From positions 1 to 59,063 of the forward strand of contig NZ_MIKA01000013.1 in the NCBI RefSeq assembly GCF_001730295.1: DNA of 59,063 nt, read 5' to 3'. The DNA comes from Enterococcus plantarum. GTDB lineage: Bacteria; Bacillota; Bacilli; Lactobacillales; Enterococcaceae. A model generated the notes under the pieces. That model worked only from the letters and a program-made list of their open reading frames with translations, searched no databases and was not told where the DNA came from. Each line of letters starts with the position of its first letter. The first letter of the stretch is position 1. This document shows, one piece after another, positions 1 to 11,844 of this stretch. The position numbers were made by a program, and so were the translations under genes.

Positions 1-55
1 ATATCAGTTTAACATTTTAGGGGGCTTTTTTATTACCTCGCTGGAAGCTCTATGG

Positions 56-80
56 AACCACCCGCATAGCAGGTGGTTTT
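56..80 (+). other. hairpin of unknown origin at window edge
   Basis: Arms AACCACC (56-62) and GGTGGTT (72-78) enclose a 9-base loop and run into TTTT. The sequence could be a plus-strand terminator for a gene left of the window. It could also be the subterminal hairpin of an IS200/IS605-type end, because such ends carry a short strong hairpin near the tip. No transposase is visible, so the origin is unresolved. Confidence 0.3.
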
Positions 81-90
81 CAGAACACAC

Positions 91-125
91 AAAAAAATAA
101 GCCCCAGCTCATAAATGAGCTGAGT
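91..125 (-). terminator. rpmE2 terminator
   Basis: On the minus strand, CAGCTCAT/ATGAGCTG arms (105-122), extended outward by weaker pairs, are followed by a T-run (91-97). It lies 23 bases past the rpmE2 stop. Confidence 0.75.
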
Positions 126-147
126 CTTATAACTATTGCAGTTTGAA

Positions 148-417
148 TTAACCTTCTGGGTTGGCGTTGGCATCTTTGATACCATACTTTTTGTTGAAAC
201 GGTCCACACGTCCGTCTGCTTGTGTAAATTTTTGACGTCCAGTATAGAATGGATGAGAGTCAGATGTAACTTCGACACGGATTACTGGATAAGTATTTCC
301 GTCTTCCCACTCAGCTGTTTCATCAGAGTGCTTAGTAGAACCTGATAAAAATTTAAAACCTGTAGTTGAGTCCATAAAAATAACTGGGTGATATTCTGGA
401 TGGATATCTTGTTTCAT
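148..417 (-). CDS. rpmE2: 50S ribosomal protein L31 type B
   Basis: This 89-residue protein is ribosomal protein L31, a component of the large subunit. It begins [16 protein letters not shown] and carries the conserved HPFYTG segment around residues 56-61. It lacks the CxxC zinc-binding cysteines of the A-type protein and has the longer type B length; in many bacteria such cysteine-free paralogues take over when zinc is scarce. The start is preceded by AAGGAG. It lies directly downstream of rho, as in Bacillus and Enterococcus, and has its own promoter at the 3' end of rho. The identification is secure; zinc regulation is inference, since no Zur box was recognised. Confidence 0.96.
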   Translation of the reverse strand: MKQDIHPEYHPVIFMDSTTGFKFLSGSTKHSDETAEWEDGNTYPVIRVEVTSDSHPFYTGRQKFTQADGRVDRFNKKYGIKDANANPEG

Positions 418-486
418 AGTCTTTTCGCTCCTTTGCCCTGATCCATTTGCTGCATCAGAGTTTATTTGTCGGTATACAACAGTACT

Positions 487-515
487 ATAATAGCATGATT
501 TGTTTATCGATGCAA
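487..515 (-). promoter_or_regulatory. rpmE2 promoter
   Basis: Minus strand: TTGCAT, a 17-base spacer, then TATTAT. The -35 ends against the rho stop codon (516-518), so rpmE2 can be transcribed independently of the murA2-rho message. No hairpin separates the two genes. Confidence 0.6.
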
Positions 516-1808
516 TTATCTTTTAATATTTTTTTTTGCTTGTCGATCGAAAGAAACATCATGAAATTCTTCGAAGAATTTCTGATTGTTTTTCGTTTTA
601 CGTAAAAATTTAACGAATTGTTCTGTGTATTCTAAAGAATCACCTGTCATATGATTACGCAGTTTCCATGTCTCTTCTAACTGCTCCGCTGACATTAATA
701 AGTCTTCTTTTCGTGTACCTGATTTTTTGATGTCAATTGCAGGGAAAATACGACGATCTGCCAAATCACGAGAGAGATGTAGTTCCATATTCCCTGTTCC
801 TTTAAATTCTTCAAAAATAACATCGTCCATCCGACTTCCCGTATCTACTAAAGCAGTGGCAAGAATCGTCAAACTTCCGCCCTCTTCAATATTTCTAGCA
901 GCACCAAAGAAACGCTTAGGTTTATAAAAAGCAGCAGGGTCAATCCCTCCACTCAATGTACGACCGCTAGCTGGGATCACCAAGTTATAGGCACGAGCTA
1001 AACGGGTAATACTATCCATCAAAATAACCACATCTCGTTTATCTTCCACCAAGCGCATCGCTCGTTCCAAAACTAGTTCAGAAACACGAGTATGATTTTG
1101 TGGTTGCTGATCAAATGTCGAAGAGACAACATCACCTTTGATACTACGTTCTAAGTCGGTCACTTCTTCAGGTCGTTCATCGATCAATAATAAGATTAAT
1201 TCTACATCTGGATAATTTTCCGAGATACCATTAGCAATTTCTTTTAACACGCTTGTTTTACCTGCTTTTGGAGGTGCAACGATCAATCCACGTTGACCAA
1301 ATCCAACAGGAGAAAAAATGTCGATCATACGCGTCGATAGTCTACCAGGAGTTGTTTCTAATTTGATTTGTTTTTCGGGGTAAAGCGGTGTTAATGCTGG
1401 GAAATGCGGCCGCTCTTTTGCTTCTTCTGGATCTTTCCCGTTGACACTTTCAACATGCATCAAGCCATAATAACGTTCTGATTCTTTAGGCGGACGAGCT
1501 TTTCCTGCAACTTTGTCCCCATTACGTAAGCCAAATCGACGTATTTGAGAAGATGAGATATAAATATCTTCTGCACTAGGTCCATAATTGATTGGGCGTA
1601 AAAAACCATAGCCATCTTGAGAGACAATATCTAAAATTCCTTCCATAAAGAAAAAACCTTGTTTCTCAGCTTGTGCTCTAATAACAGCTAAAGATAACTC
1701 TTTTTTATTCATTTGACTATAATAAGGGATCTTGAATTCTTTAGCATAAGAATAGATATCTTTTAATGTACTATTTTCAAGTTCCGCCATTGTTAAATAG
1801 TCACTCAT
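516..1808 (-). CDS. rho: transcription termination factor Rho
   Basis: Rho is the hexameric RNA-dependent ATPase helicase that ends transcription at Rho-dependent sites. The 430-residue protein has the N-terminal Rho helix domain (about 4-45), a cold-shock-like RNA-binding domain with GFLRP (about 50-120), and the RecA-like motor. Walker A reads APPKAGKTS near 178-186, and the Walker B region [13 protein letters not shown] follows. Its length matches Bacillus Rho; there is no large N-terminal insertion. The ATG overlaps the murA2 stop by 4 bases, indicating one message and translational coupling. Confidence 0.97.
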   Translation of the reverse strand: MSDYLTMAELENSTLKDIYSYAKEFKIPYYSQMNKKELSLAVIRAQAEKQGFFFMEGILDIVSQDGYGFLRPINYGPSAEDIYISSSQIRRFGLRNGDKVAGKARPPKESERYYGLMHVESVNGKDPEEAKERPHFPALTPLYPEKQIKLETTPGRLSTRMIDIFSPVGFGQRGLIVAPPKAGKTSVLKEIANGISENYPDVELILLLIDERPEEVTDLERSIKGDVVSSTFDQQPQNHTRVSELVLERAMRLVEDKRDVVILMDSITRLARAYNLVIPASGRTLSGGIDPAAFYKPKRFFGAARNIEEGGSLTILATALVDTGSRMDDVIFEEFKGTGNMELHLSRDLADRRIFPAIDIKKSGTRKEDLLMSAEQLEETWKLRNHMTGDSLEYTEQFVKFLRKTKNNQKFFEEFHDVSFDRQAKKNIKR

Positions 1809-3085
1809 TTAGCCACCTCGTTTTCTTCCTCAGTCTCAATCATTTGGATATCAGCACCAAGTGCTGTTAATTTTTCGATAATATGATCATAGCCACGCAA
1901 AATATACTCTACATTGTAAATCGTTGTTGTACCTGTTGCCATTAATCCAGCGATTACTAAACAAGCACCGGCTCTAAGATCTGACGCGACAACTTCTGCT
2001 CCATGTAATTGTGTAGGGCCATTGAGCACGATCATATTACCTTCTATCGATGCATCTGCTCCCATACGCACTAATTCTGGAATATGCTTCGTGCGTTGCG
2101 CATAAATACTGTCAATAACTTCACCTGTTCCTTTAGCTTTTAACATCAAAGGTGTAATTGGTTGTTGTAAATCAGTTGCAAAACCTGGATAAGGATATGT
2201 TTTGACTGTAGTCATTTTTAAATCATGAGATGGGTGGACTTCGATCATATCTTCTTCGATCGTCATTTTAACACCCATTTCTTGCAATTTCGCAATAAAA
2301 CTTTCTAGATGTTCATAAATCACATTACGAACTTTGATTCCTTCACCCATCGCAGCAGCCAACGCTAGGTAAGTACCCGCTTCGATTCGATCAGGAATGA
2401 TGGAATGGCGGCAACCATGTAATTTTTCGACACCTTCGATTCTAATGATATCTGTTCCAGCACCACGGATGTTTGCCCCCATGTTGTTCAATAATGTTGC
2501 AACATCGATAATTTCCGGTTCACGTGCAGCATTCTCAATAATTGTCTTGCCTTCTGCTTTAACAGCCGCTAACATCACATTGATCGTTGCTCCGATTGAA
2601 ACCATATCCATAAAGATTCTCGTTCCATGAAGTCCGTCTTCTGTTCTTAAATACATGGCACCATGTTCATTTGTCACTTGAGCTCCAAGTGCTTCAAATC
2701 CTTTGATATGAAGATCGATTGGACGTGGTCCAAGGTAACAGCCTCCTGGAAGGCCAACCACCCCTTCACCAAACTTTCCAAGTAATGAACCCATAAAGTA
2801 ATAGGACGCACGAAGACTATTGATTTTGCCTTTAGGCATGGGAACAGAAACGATTTCTGTTGGATCGATCACTAGTGTATTATCTGTAAAGGTTGTTTTA
2901 GCACCCATAATTTCTAATATTTCAATTAAAGAATGAACATCTTGAATATCAGGTACACCATCTAATGTTACTGGTGAATCAGCTAAGATAGCTGCGGGAA
3001 TCAATGCCACTGCACTGTTTTTTGCGCCGCTGATACATACTTCTCCTGTTAATGGACGATTGCCATTGATTACGATTTTTTTCAT
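1805..3085 (-). CDS. murA: UDP-N-acetylglucosamine 1-carboxyvinyltransferase (second MurA)
   Basis: MurA transfers enolpyruvate from PEP to UDP-GlcNAc, the first committed step of peptidoglycan synthesis in the cytoplasm. The 426-residue protein shows the two-domain EPSP-synthase-like fold. It keeps Lys22 in GAKNS and the PEP-attacking cysteine at residue 116 in LPGGCYLGP, the residue hit by fosfomycin. Low-GC Gram-positives carry two MurA paralogues. The copy next to fba and rho corresponds to MurAB/MurZ of Bacillus and MurA2 of others, so this is probably the second isozyme. It overlaps rho by 4 bases and is separated from fba by a terminator. Confidence 0.94.
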   Translation of the reverse strand: MKKIVINGNRPLTGEVCISGAKNSAVALIPAAILADSPVTLDGVPDIQDVHSLIEILEIMGAKTTFTDNTLVIDPTEIVSVPMPKGKINSLRASYYFMGSLLGKFGEGVVGLPGGCYLGPRPIDLHIKGFEALGAQVTNEHGAMYLRTEDGLHGTRIFMDMVSIGATINVMLAAVKAEGKTIIENAAREPEIIDVATLLNNMGANIRGAGTDIIRIEGVEKLHGCRHSIIPDRIEAGTYLALAAAMGEGIKVRNVIYEHLESFIAKLQEMGVKMTIEEDMIEVHPSHDLKMTTVKTYPYPGFATDLQQPITPLMLKAKGTGEVIDSIYAQRTKHIPELVRMGADASIEGNMIVLNGPTQLHGAEVVASDLRAGACLVIAGLMATGTTTIYNVEYILRGYDHIIEKLTALGADIQMIETEEENEVAK

Positions 3086-3283
3086 TTATTATTCTCACCT
3101 ATCTATGTAAAACAAATAGTTTTATTTTTTTGTAATATACCCAAACTATTCTAACACATTAAAGGACAATAAAAAAGGCAACAGTGATTCGCTTTTCGTT
3201 ATTTTCATTGATTTACTCGATTTTAATGTATTTTTCGAATATTTTCGAGCAAAACATGAGATTTAGACGATTATTTTCCAAAA

Positions 3284-3325
3284 CAAAAAAAAGAAACAAC
3301 AGCAATGCTGTTATTTCTTTTTTTA
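3284..3325 (-). terminator. fba terminator
   Basis: The stem AACAGCA/TGCTGTT, extended by AAGAAA/TTTCTT, is flanked by A- and T-runs on both sides. It lies just beyond the fba stop (3331) and could work in both directions. Confidence 0.75.
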
Positions 3326-3330
3326 ATTCA

Positions 3331-4197
3331 TTATGCTTTGTTAGCAGAACCGAACCATTCAATACGTTGCTCTACTAATTCAGTAACAGCTTTTGTGCCT
3401 GGTGCTAATAATTTACGAGGGTCAAAGCCTTTACCTTCAAGATCTTTGCCTTCTTCAATGTATTTACGAGTTGCTGCAGCAAATACTTCTTGACACTCAG
3501 TATTCACGTTGATTTTAGAAACGCCCATAGAAATTGCTTTTTGAACTTGCTCTAAAGGAATACCTGATCCACCATGTAATACTAATGGAATGTCACCAAC
3601 AGCGTCAGCGATTTCTTGTAAGTGGTCAAATGCTAAACCAGTCCAGTTGTCTGGGTATGAACCGTGGATGTTACCGATTCCGCATGCTAGGTAATCAATA
3701 CCTGTAGCAACCATTTGTACACATTCTTGTACGTCAGCTAATTCGCCAGAACCAATGATTCCGTCTTCTTCGCCGCCGATTGAACCAACTTCACATTCTA
3801 CAGAAACACCCTTAGCGTGTGCTTTTGCAACAACATCTTTTGCTTTTTCGATGTTTTCTTCGAATGGTAAGTGTGAACCATCAAACATAACTGATGTGTA
3901 GCCGATTTCGATACATTCTAATGCATCTTCATACTCACCGTGATCTAAGTGAAGAGCTACTGGTACAGTAATACCCATTGAATCGATTAAGTCTTTTACT
4001 AAATCGTAACATACTTGGTATCCGCCCATGTATTTAGCCGCACCCATAGAAGTTTGGATCAAAACTGGCGCTTTTTTAGCTTCTGCAGCTTCAAGAATCG
4101 CTTTTGTCCATTCTAGGTTGTTTGTGTTAAATCCTCCGACACCGTAGCCGCCTTTGCGAGCTGCTTTAAGAAATTCTGTTCCTGATACTAATGGCAT
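3331..4197 (-). CDS. fba: class II fructose-bisphosphate aldolase
   Basis: This zinc-dependent aldolase cleaves fructose 1,6-bisphosphate to glyceraldehyde 3-phosphate and DHAP in glycolysis. The 288-residue protein carries the class II signature with metal-ligand histidines in ALHLDHG (about 82-88), the ECEVGSIGG segment, and later HGSY and LHGGSGIP. Its start is preceded by GGAGG. It is monocistronic: it ends in a strong hairpin before murA2, and it has a roughly 160-base upstream region holding two palindromes that could be operators. Confidence 0.96.
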   Translation of the reverse strand: MPLVSGTEFLKAARKGGYGVGGFNTNNLEWTKAILEAAEAKKAPVLIQTSMGAAKYMGGYQVCYDLVKDLIDSMGITVPVALHLDHGEYEDALECIEIGYTSVMFDGSHLPFEENIEKAKDVVAKAHAKGVSVECEVGSIGGEEDGIIGSGELADVQECVQMVATGIDYLACGIGNIHGSYPDNWTGLAFDHLQEIADAVGDIPLVLHGGSGIPLEQVQKAISMGVSKINVNTECQEVFAAATRKYIEEGKDLEGKGFDPRKLLAPGTKAVTELVEQRIEWFGSANKA

Positions 4198-4235
4198 AAT
4201 AAAATTCCTCCTAAGTTTTAAAAAAACTTTATTTG

Positions 4236-4296
4236 TTAAGGATATCCTTAATCAACAGTTATATTTTAGCAGACTTTTTAGTACTTTTCTACTAAA
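4236..4296 (-). promoter_or_regulatory. two palindromes upstream of fba
   Basis: A perfect 16-base palindrome, TTAAGGATATCCTTAA, lies at 4236-4251. A perfect 7-base inverted repeat, TTTAGTA/TACTAAA with a 6-base spacer, lies at 4277-4296. Both sit between 38 and 100 bases ahead of the fba start, where a promoter is expected. Operator function is inference. Confidence 0.4.
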
Positions 4297-4362
4297 ATTG
4301 ACTTTTTCAGAAAACTTTTGTCCAGACTTTCACAAAACTGTAGACACTTACTGCTTTTTGTA

Positions 4363-4397
4363 TAAAAAAGAGTGTATCAGCTAAGCTGCTACACTCA
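4363..4397 (-). terminator. terminator after the rpiR-membrane protein pair
   Basis: Minus strand: GAGTGTAGCAGC TTA GCTGATACACTC followed by TTTTTT. The stem is nearly perfect and lies 15 bases past the stop at 4412. Confidence 0.85.
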
Positions 4398-4411
4398 CAT
4401 TATTCGTAACA

Positions 4412-4861
4412 TTATAACGATAATTGAAGCCAAAGAATTATCAATGTCATGAAAGAAATAAAGCTCATTAAACCATAGATGGTCCATTTAATTTGTTTCG
4501 GCACTATTGATCTTTCTTTCTCATTGTGTAAACTTCGATAAAAAAGCAAACATATAACGAATCCAGGAATATTAAAGGATAATAATTGCTGAATGGTATT
4601 GACTATTAAATAACTCCCCAATAAAGAATGCCGACTTTCACTTGAATGACCAATGATGTACAGGCCATACAACTGAAAAATCATCAACAACACTACAATG
4701 CTCGCTAAAGTCAAACTTGGTATACTCGTAAAAATCATCCCCACTGGAACATTTTTAACTGTTGCTAAAGTGAAAAGATATGCACCAAATAATAACGGAA
4801 CGAGCAACCAGTATCCACATAATAGCTGCCTCATTTTAGTTGGTTGCAGAAACAATGCCAT
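4412..4861 (-). CDS. small multi-pass membrane protein of unknown function
   Basis: I do not recognise this 149-residue protein. It has about four hydrophobic segments (roughly 12-33, 48-70, 82-106, 126-147) separated by short charged loops, so it is probably an integral membrane protein. Its ATG shares one base with the stop of the RpiR regulator (TAATG), which implies translational coupling and a shared job or shared regulation. A strong terminator follows. It may belong to the neighbouring sugar-uptake unit, but nothing in the sequence shows a substrate. Confidence 0.7.
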   Translation of the reverse strand: MALFLQPTKMRQLLCGYWLLVPLLFGAYLFTLATVKNVPVGMIFTSIPSLTLASIVVLLMIFQLYGLYIIGHSSESRHSLLGSYLIVNTIQQLLSFNIPGFVICLLFYRSLHNEKERSIVPKQIKWTIYGLMSFISFMTLIILWLQLSL

Positions 4862-5634
4862 TACATCCCCTCCTCAAATTCTTTATTCAAATATGTCACA
4901 TATTTTCTAAAAATCAAATCCACCAATACACTCAATCCAACTAATGACTGAGCAATGTGTTCTTTCCCTGAAACAGTGAACGGGGTTGAATAATAAAAAT
5001 AAGCATATTGTGCATGTTCTGCAAAAAAATTATGTGAAAACGTCGTGATTGCTACCACTGGGATTTTTCTTGCATTTAACGATAAAATATTTTGTTTGAC
5101 ATCATCCGTCTCACCACTTAAAGAAACAAACAACACAATATCTTCTTTTGTGATCATTGACATGCTAATATCCAGTTCTGTTTTAACAGGGATTATAATT
5201 GAGCGCTTATCACAAATCATCAACATCTTTGAAAATTCTTCAATTACTTTTCTTTGTGAATAACCTGTTGCGTAACAATAAACAGTATTGGCTTTTTGAA
5301 TTGCTTTACTTAGTAACGTAAAATCTGTCTGCTGCGCCAACTTGACTGTATTTTCAATATCTTTTGTTTGTAGAGCGATTAAATCTGTTCCAGTTGTGGC
5401 AATAGTATGTTGCTTGGATTGCCGCATAAAATATTTAAACTCTGAATAACCAGAAAATCCTAATTTTTTTGTTAAACGTAATATCGAAGACTTAGAACTA
5501 TGGACTTTTTCACCTAACTCAATAATGCTCAGGTGCATAAGATCTTGTTCATTTTCCAAAATATACCCTAAAATAGTCCAATCCATTTCACTTAATTGTT
5601 TTTGATGTTTTTGCATCAATGTTTCTAAATCCAT
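4861..5634 (-). CDS. MurR/RpiR family transcriptional regulator
   Basis: The 257-residue protein has an N-terminal HTH of the RpiR type (about 1-78, with SKSSILRLTKKLGFSGYSEF as the recognition region) and a C-terminal SIS sugar-phosphate-binding domain (about 105-240, with VLFVSLSGETDDV). Such proteins repress or activate sugar-utilisation operons in response to a phosphosugar. It lies directly beyond the GH4 and PTS genes on the same strand, so a phosphorylated alpha-glucoside is a plausible effector. A 10-base inverted repeat lies between it and the GH4 gene. It is coupled to the membrane protein downstream. Confidence 0.9.
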   Translation of the reverse strand: MDLETLMQKHQKQLSEMDWTILGYILENEQDLMHLSIIELGEKVHSSKSSILRLTKKLGFSGYSEFKYFMRQSKQHTIATTGTDLIALQTKDIENTVKLAQQTDFTLLSKAIQKANTVYCYATGYSQRKVIEEFSKMLMICDKRSIIIPVKTELDISMSMITKEDIVLFVSLSGETDDVKQNILSLNARKIPVVAITTFSHNFFAEHAQYAYFYYSTPFTVSGKEHIAQSLVGLSVLVDLIFRKYVTYLNKEFEEGM

Positions 5635-5663
5635 AACTGATCCCTCTTTTCCTTCGTATTCTT

Positions 5664-5717
5664 CCCTTAGTATAAAGGATGAAAATTCAAAACGATACTA
5701 AGGGAATCTACTAAGGA
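5664..5717 (-). promoter_or_regulatory. candidate RpiR operator: inverted repeat plus third half-site
   Basis: CCCTTAGTAT (5664-5673) and ATACTAAGGG (5695-5704) form a perfect 10-base inverted repeat with a 21-base gap. A third copy of CTAAGG follows at 5711-5716. The site lies 30 bases ahead of the rpiR start and behind the GH4 gene. No T-run follows, so a terminator is less likely than an operator for autoregulation. Confidence 0.45.
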
Positions 5718-5736
5718 AAACTATTCTGAAAGGTGA

Positions 5737-8704
<2,968 letters not shown>

Positions 8705-8745
8705 TAGTGAAACACCCTCCTTCTATTCATTTGTTTTACAAGTTA

Positions 8746-8774
8746 GTTATACCATCGTATGAATCCGCTATCAA
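8746..8774 (-). promoter_or_regulatory. promoter of the alpha-glucoside PTS operon
   Basis: Minus strand: TTGATA, 17-base spacer, TATAAC, about 45 bases ahead of the PTS start. I saw no convincing cre site in the region between 8705 and 8860. Confidence 0.65.
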
Positions 8775-8861
8775 TAGATTGAAGAGGTTCTGGGAAGCTA
8801 GTTATTTGATAGAGAAAAAGTGTCAATGTCTGGGAAATTTATCAGACAAACTATTGCCTTT

Positions 8862-8918
8862 TAAAAAAAGAAAAACGTTCCTCAAAAACGCCGATTGATT
8901 CCGGAATTTTTGAGGAAC
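8862..8918 (-). terminator. terminator of the yitT-like gene
   Basis: Minus strand: 12-base perfect arms GTTCCTCAAAAA/TTTTTGAGGAAC (8877-8918) lead into a long T-rich run (8862-8875). Confidence 0.85.
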
Positions 8919-8932
8919 TTGAAAAAGCGATT

Positions 8933-9868
8933 CTATTTTTGTTTTGTTTTGTGTTTCTTCATTTCCGGGAAACTGCCAGTACTTTTAAAAATTCGTTGTT
9001 CATCTTCATTGGCAAAGCGTCCTAAAACAGAATTGGTAGGAATAATATTCATAAAAGCATTCTCATCCACTTCATAAACGATTTGCTCCAAATCATAAAG
9101 TTCGTAACGCGTAATCACCATCATGATCATCCGTCCTTCGACACCAGAATAACCGCCCATTGATGGTAGTAACGTCATCCCACGAATCATTTGTTTTGAA
9201 ATCGCTTGAGTCACAACCTCAGGCTGAACGGTTACGATCATTGCGGTAACTTTTTGGTGGCTCGTATGGATCGTGTCAACAACTTGGGTCATACAATAAA
9301 TTGAAATAATCGTATATAATGCACTTTCCCAATCAAAAACAAAACCAGCTATCGCCACAATGATACCGTTCAACATAAACATATAATTACCAACTGTTTT
9401 CCCAGTCGTCTTCGATAGAACTAATGAAATAACATCCATTCCTCCAGTTGTAAACCCCATTTTAAGAGATAAACCTGCACCGATGCCAATCAGTACGCCA
9501 CCTGCAATGGCATTCATCAATGGATTGGTAGTAATCACTTCGATTGGGATCAAAATAGTCGTTAATGAAACCCATGCGACATTTAGAAAACTGTAAATTG
9601 TTGATTCTTTCCCAAGCCTCATAAACCCTAAAACAAAAATCGGAATATTTAATAACAAAATAAATAGACCTGTATCTATAGTAATTCCAAGATGTGTGTA
9701 CAATAAAGTTGCGATGATTTGCGCAACACCATTCATACCAGCAGAAAAAACTTTTGCTGGAATCAAAAAGAAATTCAAACTGATTCCTACTAATATCCCA
9801 GTCACAAAAATAACAGCGAACTTTTTCAACGTCTCACTTTGTTTATATGAAATAACCCATTTACTCAT
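8933..9868 (-). CDS. YitT family membrane protein (DUF161 plus DUF2179)
   Basis: The 311-residue protein has five to six membrane segments in the first 190 residues, with the family motifs GGMDVISLVLSK and NIPIFVLGF, and a soluble C-terminal DUF2179 domain (about 225-290) containing GGYSGVEGRMIMMVITRYEL. YitT proteins are widespread in Firmicutes and have no settled function; transport has been suggested for some. It is a single gene between its own terminator and the divergent yajQ-like gene. The C-terminal tail is lysine-rich. Confidence 0.88.
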   Translation of the reverse strand: MSKWVISYKQSETLKKFAVIFVTGILVGISLNFFLIPAKVFSAGMNGVAQIIATLLYTHLGITIDTGLFILLLNIPIFVLGFMRLGKESTIYSFLNVAWVSLTTILIPIEVITTNPLMNAIAGGVLIGIGAGLSLKMGFTTGGMDVISLVLSKTTGKTVGNYMFMLNGIIVAIAGFVFDWESALYTIISIYCMTQVVDTIHTSHQKVTAMIVTVQPEVVTQAISKQMIRGMTLLPSMGGYSGVEGRMIMMVITRYELYDLEQIVYEVDENAFMNIIPTNSVLGRFANEDEQRIFKSTGSFPEMKKHKTKQK

Positions 9869-10082
9869 CCCAAAACCGCCTCCTTATATGAAAAACCTCA
9901 ATCTACATTAATAGATAGGGTACTTACTTTAATAGATAAATTCCCACGAATTAGAATAACAGTTTGCCAAAAAAAAGAAAAGAAAAAACGATAAAAATGA
10001 GGATTATTTTAGTCTCACTCACTCTCAATTCCATCGTTTCTTTTTCTAGAACAGAACTTTGTCTTAAAAAAGTATTTTAGAC

Positions 10083-10110
10083 TTGTTTCTTCCCTATTTA
10101 ATGGTACTAT
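10083..10110 (+). promoter_or_regulatory. promoter of the yajQ-like gene
   Basis: TTGTTT, 16-base spacer, TACTAT, about 30 bases ahead of the start codon. Confidence 0.5.
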
Positions 10111-10141
10111 AAAGTAAGAAATAATGAGAGGAGATCACCCA

Positions 10142-10636
10142 ATGGCCGCAAAAGAAGCAAGTTTCGATGTAACATCTGAAATGAATATAGAAGAAGTCAA
10201 AAACGCGATCCAAATCGCACTGAAAGAAATCAAAAATCGTTTTGACTTCAAAGGTTCGATTGCTGATATAAAATTAGAAAATAACAAGTTAATGGTAGTC
10301 GCAGAAGACGACTATAAAATTGAACAAGTAAAAGATGTCTTGTTTAGTAAGCTAGTTAAAAGAGCAGTTCCGATAAAAAACATCCATTTCTCAGAAAGTG
10401 AAAAAGCACTTGGTGGTTCTGCACGTCAGTATGGTGATTTAATTAGCGGGATCGATCGTGATAATGCTAAAAAAATCAATGTCGCAATCAAAAATTCTGG
10501 TATCAAAGTCAAATCACAAATTCAAGAAGATCAAATCAGAGTCACCGGGAAAAGTCGTGATGATTTACAAAAAGTGATTACATTGCTTCGAAATTTAGAT
10601 TTACCTGTAGAATTACAGTTTACGAATTTCCGTTAA
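10142..10636 (+). CDS. YajQ family nucleotide-binding protein
   Basis: The 164-residue product has the two-domain YajQ fold: it begins AKEASFDV and includes NRFDFKGS in the first domain and INVAIKNSGIKVKSQIQ in the second. Members in Gram-negatives bind cyclic di-GMP and act with LysR regulators; whether Firmicute members do so is unproven. I chose the second Met, since AGAGGAG lies 10 bases before it and the length then matches the family (about 163). The longer frame starting at 10124 would place the ribosome site inside the gene. It is one of the few plus-strand genes here and converges on ansA. Confidence 0.92.
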   Translation: MAAKEASFDVTSEMNIEEVKNAIQIALKEIKNRFDFKGSIADIKLENNKLMVVAEDDYKIEQVKDVLFSKLVKRAVPIKNIHFSESEKALGGSARQYGDLISGIDRDNAKKINVAIKNSGIKVKSQIQEDQIRVTGKSRDDLQKVITLLRNLDLPVELQFTNFR

Positions 10637-10639
10637 TTG

Positions 10640-10695
10640 AAAAGCATAACTAGCTGAAACAATTTGTTTCTAAGCTTGTTATGCTTTTTGTTTTA
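10640..10695. terminator. bidirectional terminator between yajQ and ansA
   Basis: AAAAGCATAAC (10640-10650) pairs with GTTATGCTTTT, enclosing a second stem GAAACAA/TTTGTTTC. A T-rich run follows on the plus side and overlaps the ansA stop. Confidence 0.8.
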
Positions 10696-11658
10696 TTCAC
10701 TCAAAAAATCATCTAACGCCTGTTGATCTTTCCCGCTATTTAAGCCAACGATCAAGCGAATTCGAGCTTTTGGTCCGTTTAATCCTCTAGAAAAAATAAT
10801 ACCCATTTTCTTTAAATTAACACCGCCGCCTTCATAGTCGTAAATATCTTCAGCAATTCCATTCGAACAGCGAGAAACTAAAACAATAGGGATATTCCTA
10901 GCCAAGAGTCTCTCTAATGATGGTAATGTCTCTGGCGGAAGATTCCCCGCACCTAAAGCTTCTATCACAATACCGTCTGTCCGATCATTATCCACTAAAT
11001 CAAATAAACTACCGTCCATTCCAGCATAGGCTTTGATCACGTATACTTCGCCCGTCACACTTTGGATATCGCAGACTTCTTGCGGGCGTACTTCACTAGC
11101 AAAAAAAGTTCGTTCTTTCGCAATCATACCAATTGGACCAAATGTCGGTGTTCGAAACGTTGCAACATTTGTAGTATGGGTTTTCGTGACATAACGAGCG
11201 GTATGAATTTCATCATTCATCACAACAAGCACACCTTTACCAAAAGATTCATCTGAACATGCTGTCCAAACTGCACTAATAAAATTGTATAAACCATCTG
11301 TCCCAATTTCGTTGCTTGAACGCATAGCGCCTGTTAGGACAACAGGAATTTCGTTTTCAAGCGTAATATCTAAAAAATAGGCTGTTTCCTCTAATGTATC
11401 TGTGCCATGCGTGATCACGACTCCATCGATATTTTCTGTGTATGCTTTTTGGATTCGCTCTTTTAATTCCAACATCCTTTCTAAGGTCATATGAGGTGAA
11501 GGAATATTAAAAATGGCTTCTACAACTAAATTTACTTTCCCTGCTACTAATTCTTCTTGATTGAGAAGCGGATTCCTATTGTTTGTCGTGACATTGCCAT
11601 CTACCTCCTTTGACATCGAAATCGTGCCACCTGTATGTAATACTAGGATTGTTTTCAT
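10693..11658 (-). CDS. ansA: L-asparaginase type I
   Basis: The enzyme hydrolyses asparagine to aspartate and ammonia. The 321-residue protein carries both active-site threonine motifs: HTGGTIS near residues 8-14 and HGTDTLEET near 84-92, plus the conserved lysine region in MNDEIH.TARYVTK. No signal peptide is seen, so it is the cytoplasmic type I enzyme. It stands alone, converging on the yajQ-like gene. Confidence 0.95.
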   Translation of the reverse strand: MKTILVLHTGGTISMSKEVDGNVTTNNRNPLLNQEELVAGKVNLVVEAIFNIPSPHMTLERMLELKERIQKAYTENIDGVVITHGTDTLEETAYFLDITLENEIPVVLTGAMRSSNEIGTDGLYNFISAVWTACSDESFGKGVLVVMNDEIHTARYVTKTHTTNVATFRTPTFGPIGMIAKERTFFASEVRPQEVCDIQSVTGEVYVIKAYAGMDGSLFDLVDNDRTDGIVIEALGAGNLPPETLPSLERLLARNIPIVLVSRCSNGIAEDIYDYEGGGVNLKKMGIIFSRGLNGPKARIRLIVGLNSGKDQQALDDFLSE

Positions 11659-11710
11659 ACTTTAGTCTCCCTATAATCATTTTATTCAGATATTTTGGTG
11701 GATTTTTGCT

Positions 11711-11746
11711 CAAAAAAGAGCCGATAATTAGACCTTCGGCTTTTTT
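11711..11746. terminator. bidirectional terminator after the nuclease-helicase gene
   Basis: AGCCGA (11719-11724) and TCGGCT (11736-11741) are flanked by CAAAAAAG on the left and TTTTTTT on the right, so a T-run follows on either strand. Confidence 0.7.
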
Positions 11747-11844
11747 TATAGTCATTATACTTAATAAAAAACAAAGAGTAAATTTTACAACTCAACTCTT
11801 TTTTAGTATACCAGTAAGAGAGCTTTTTTCCTATTATCTTCTGC

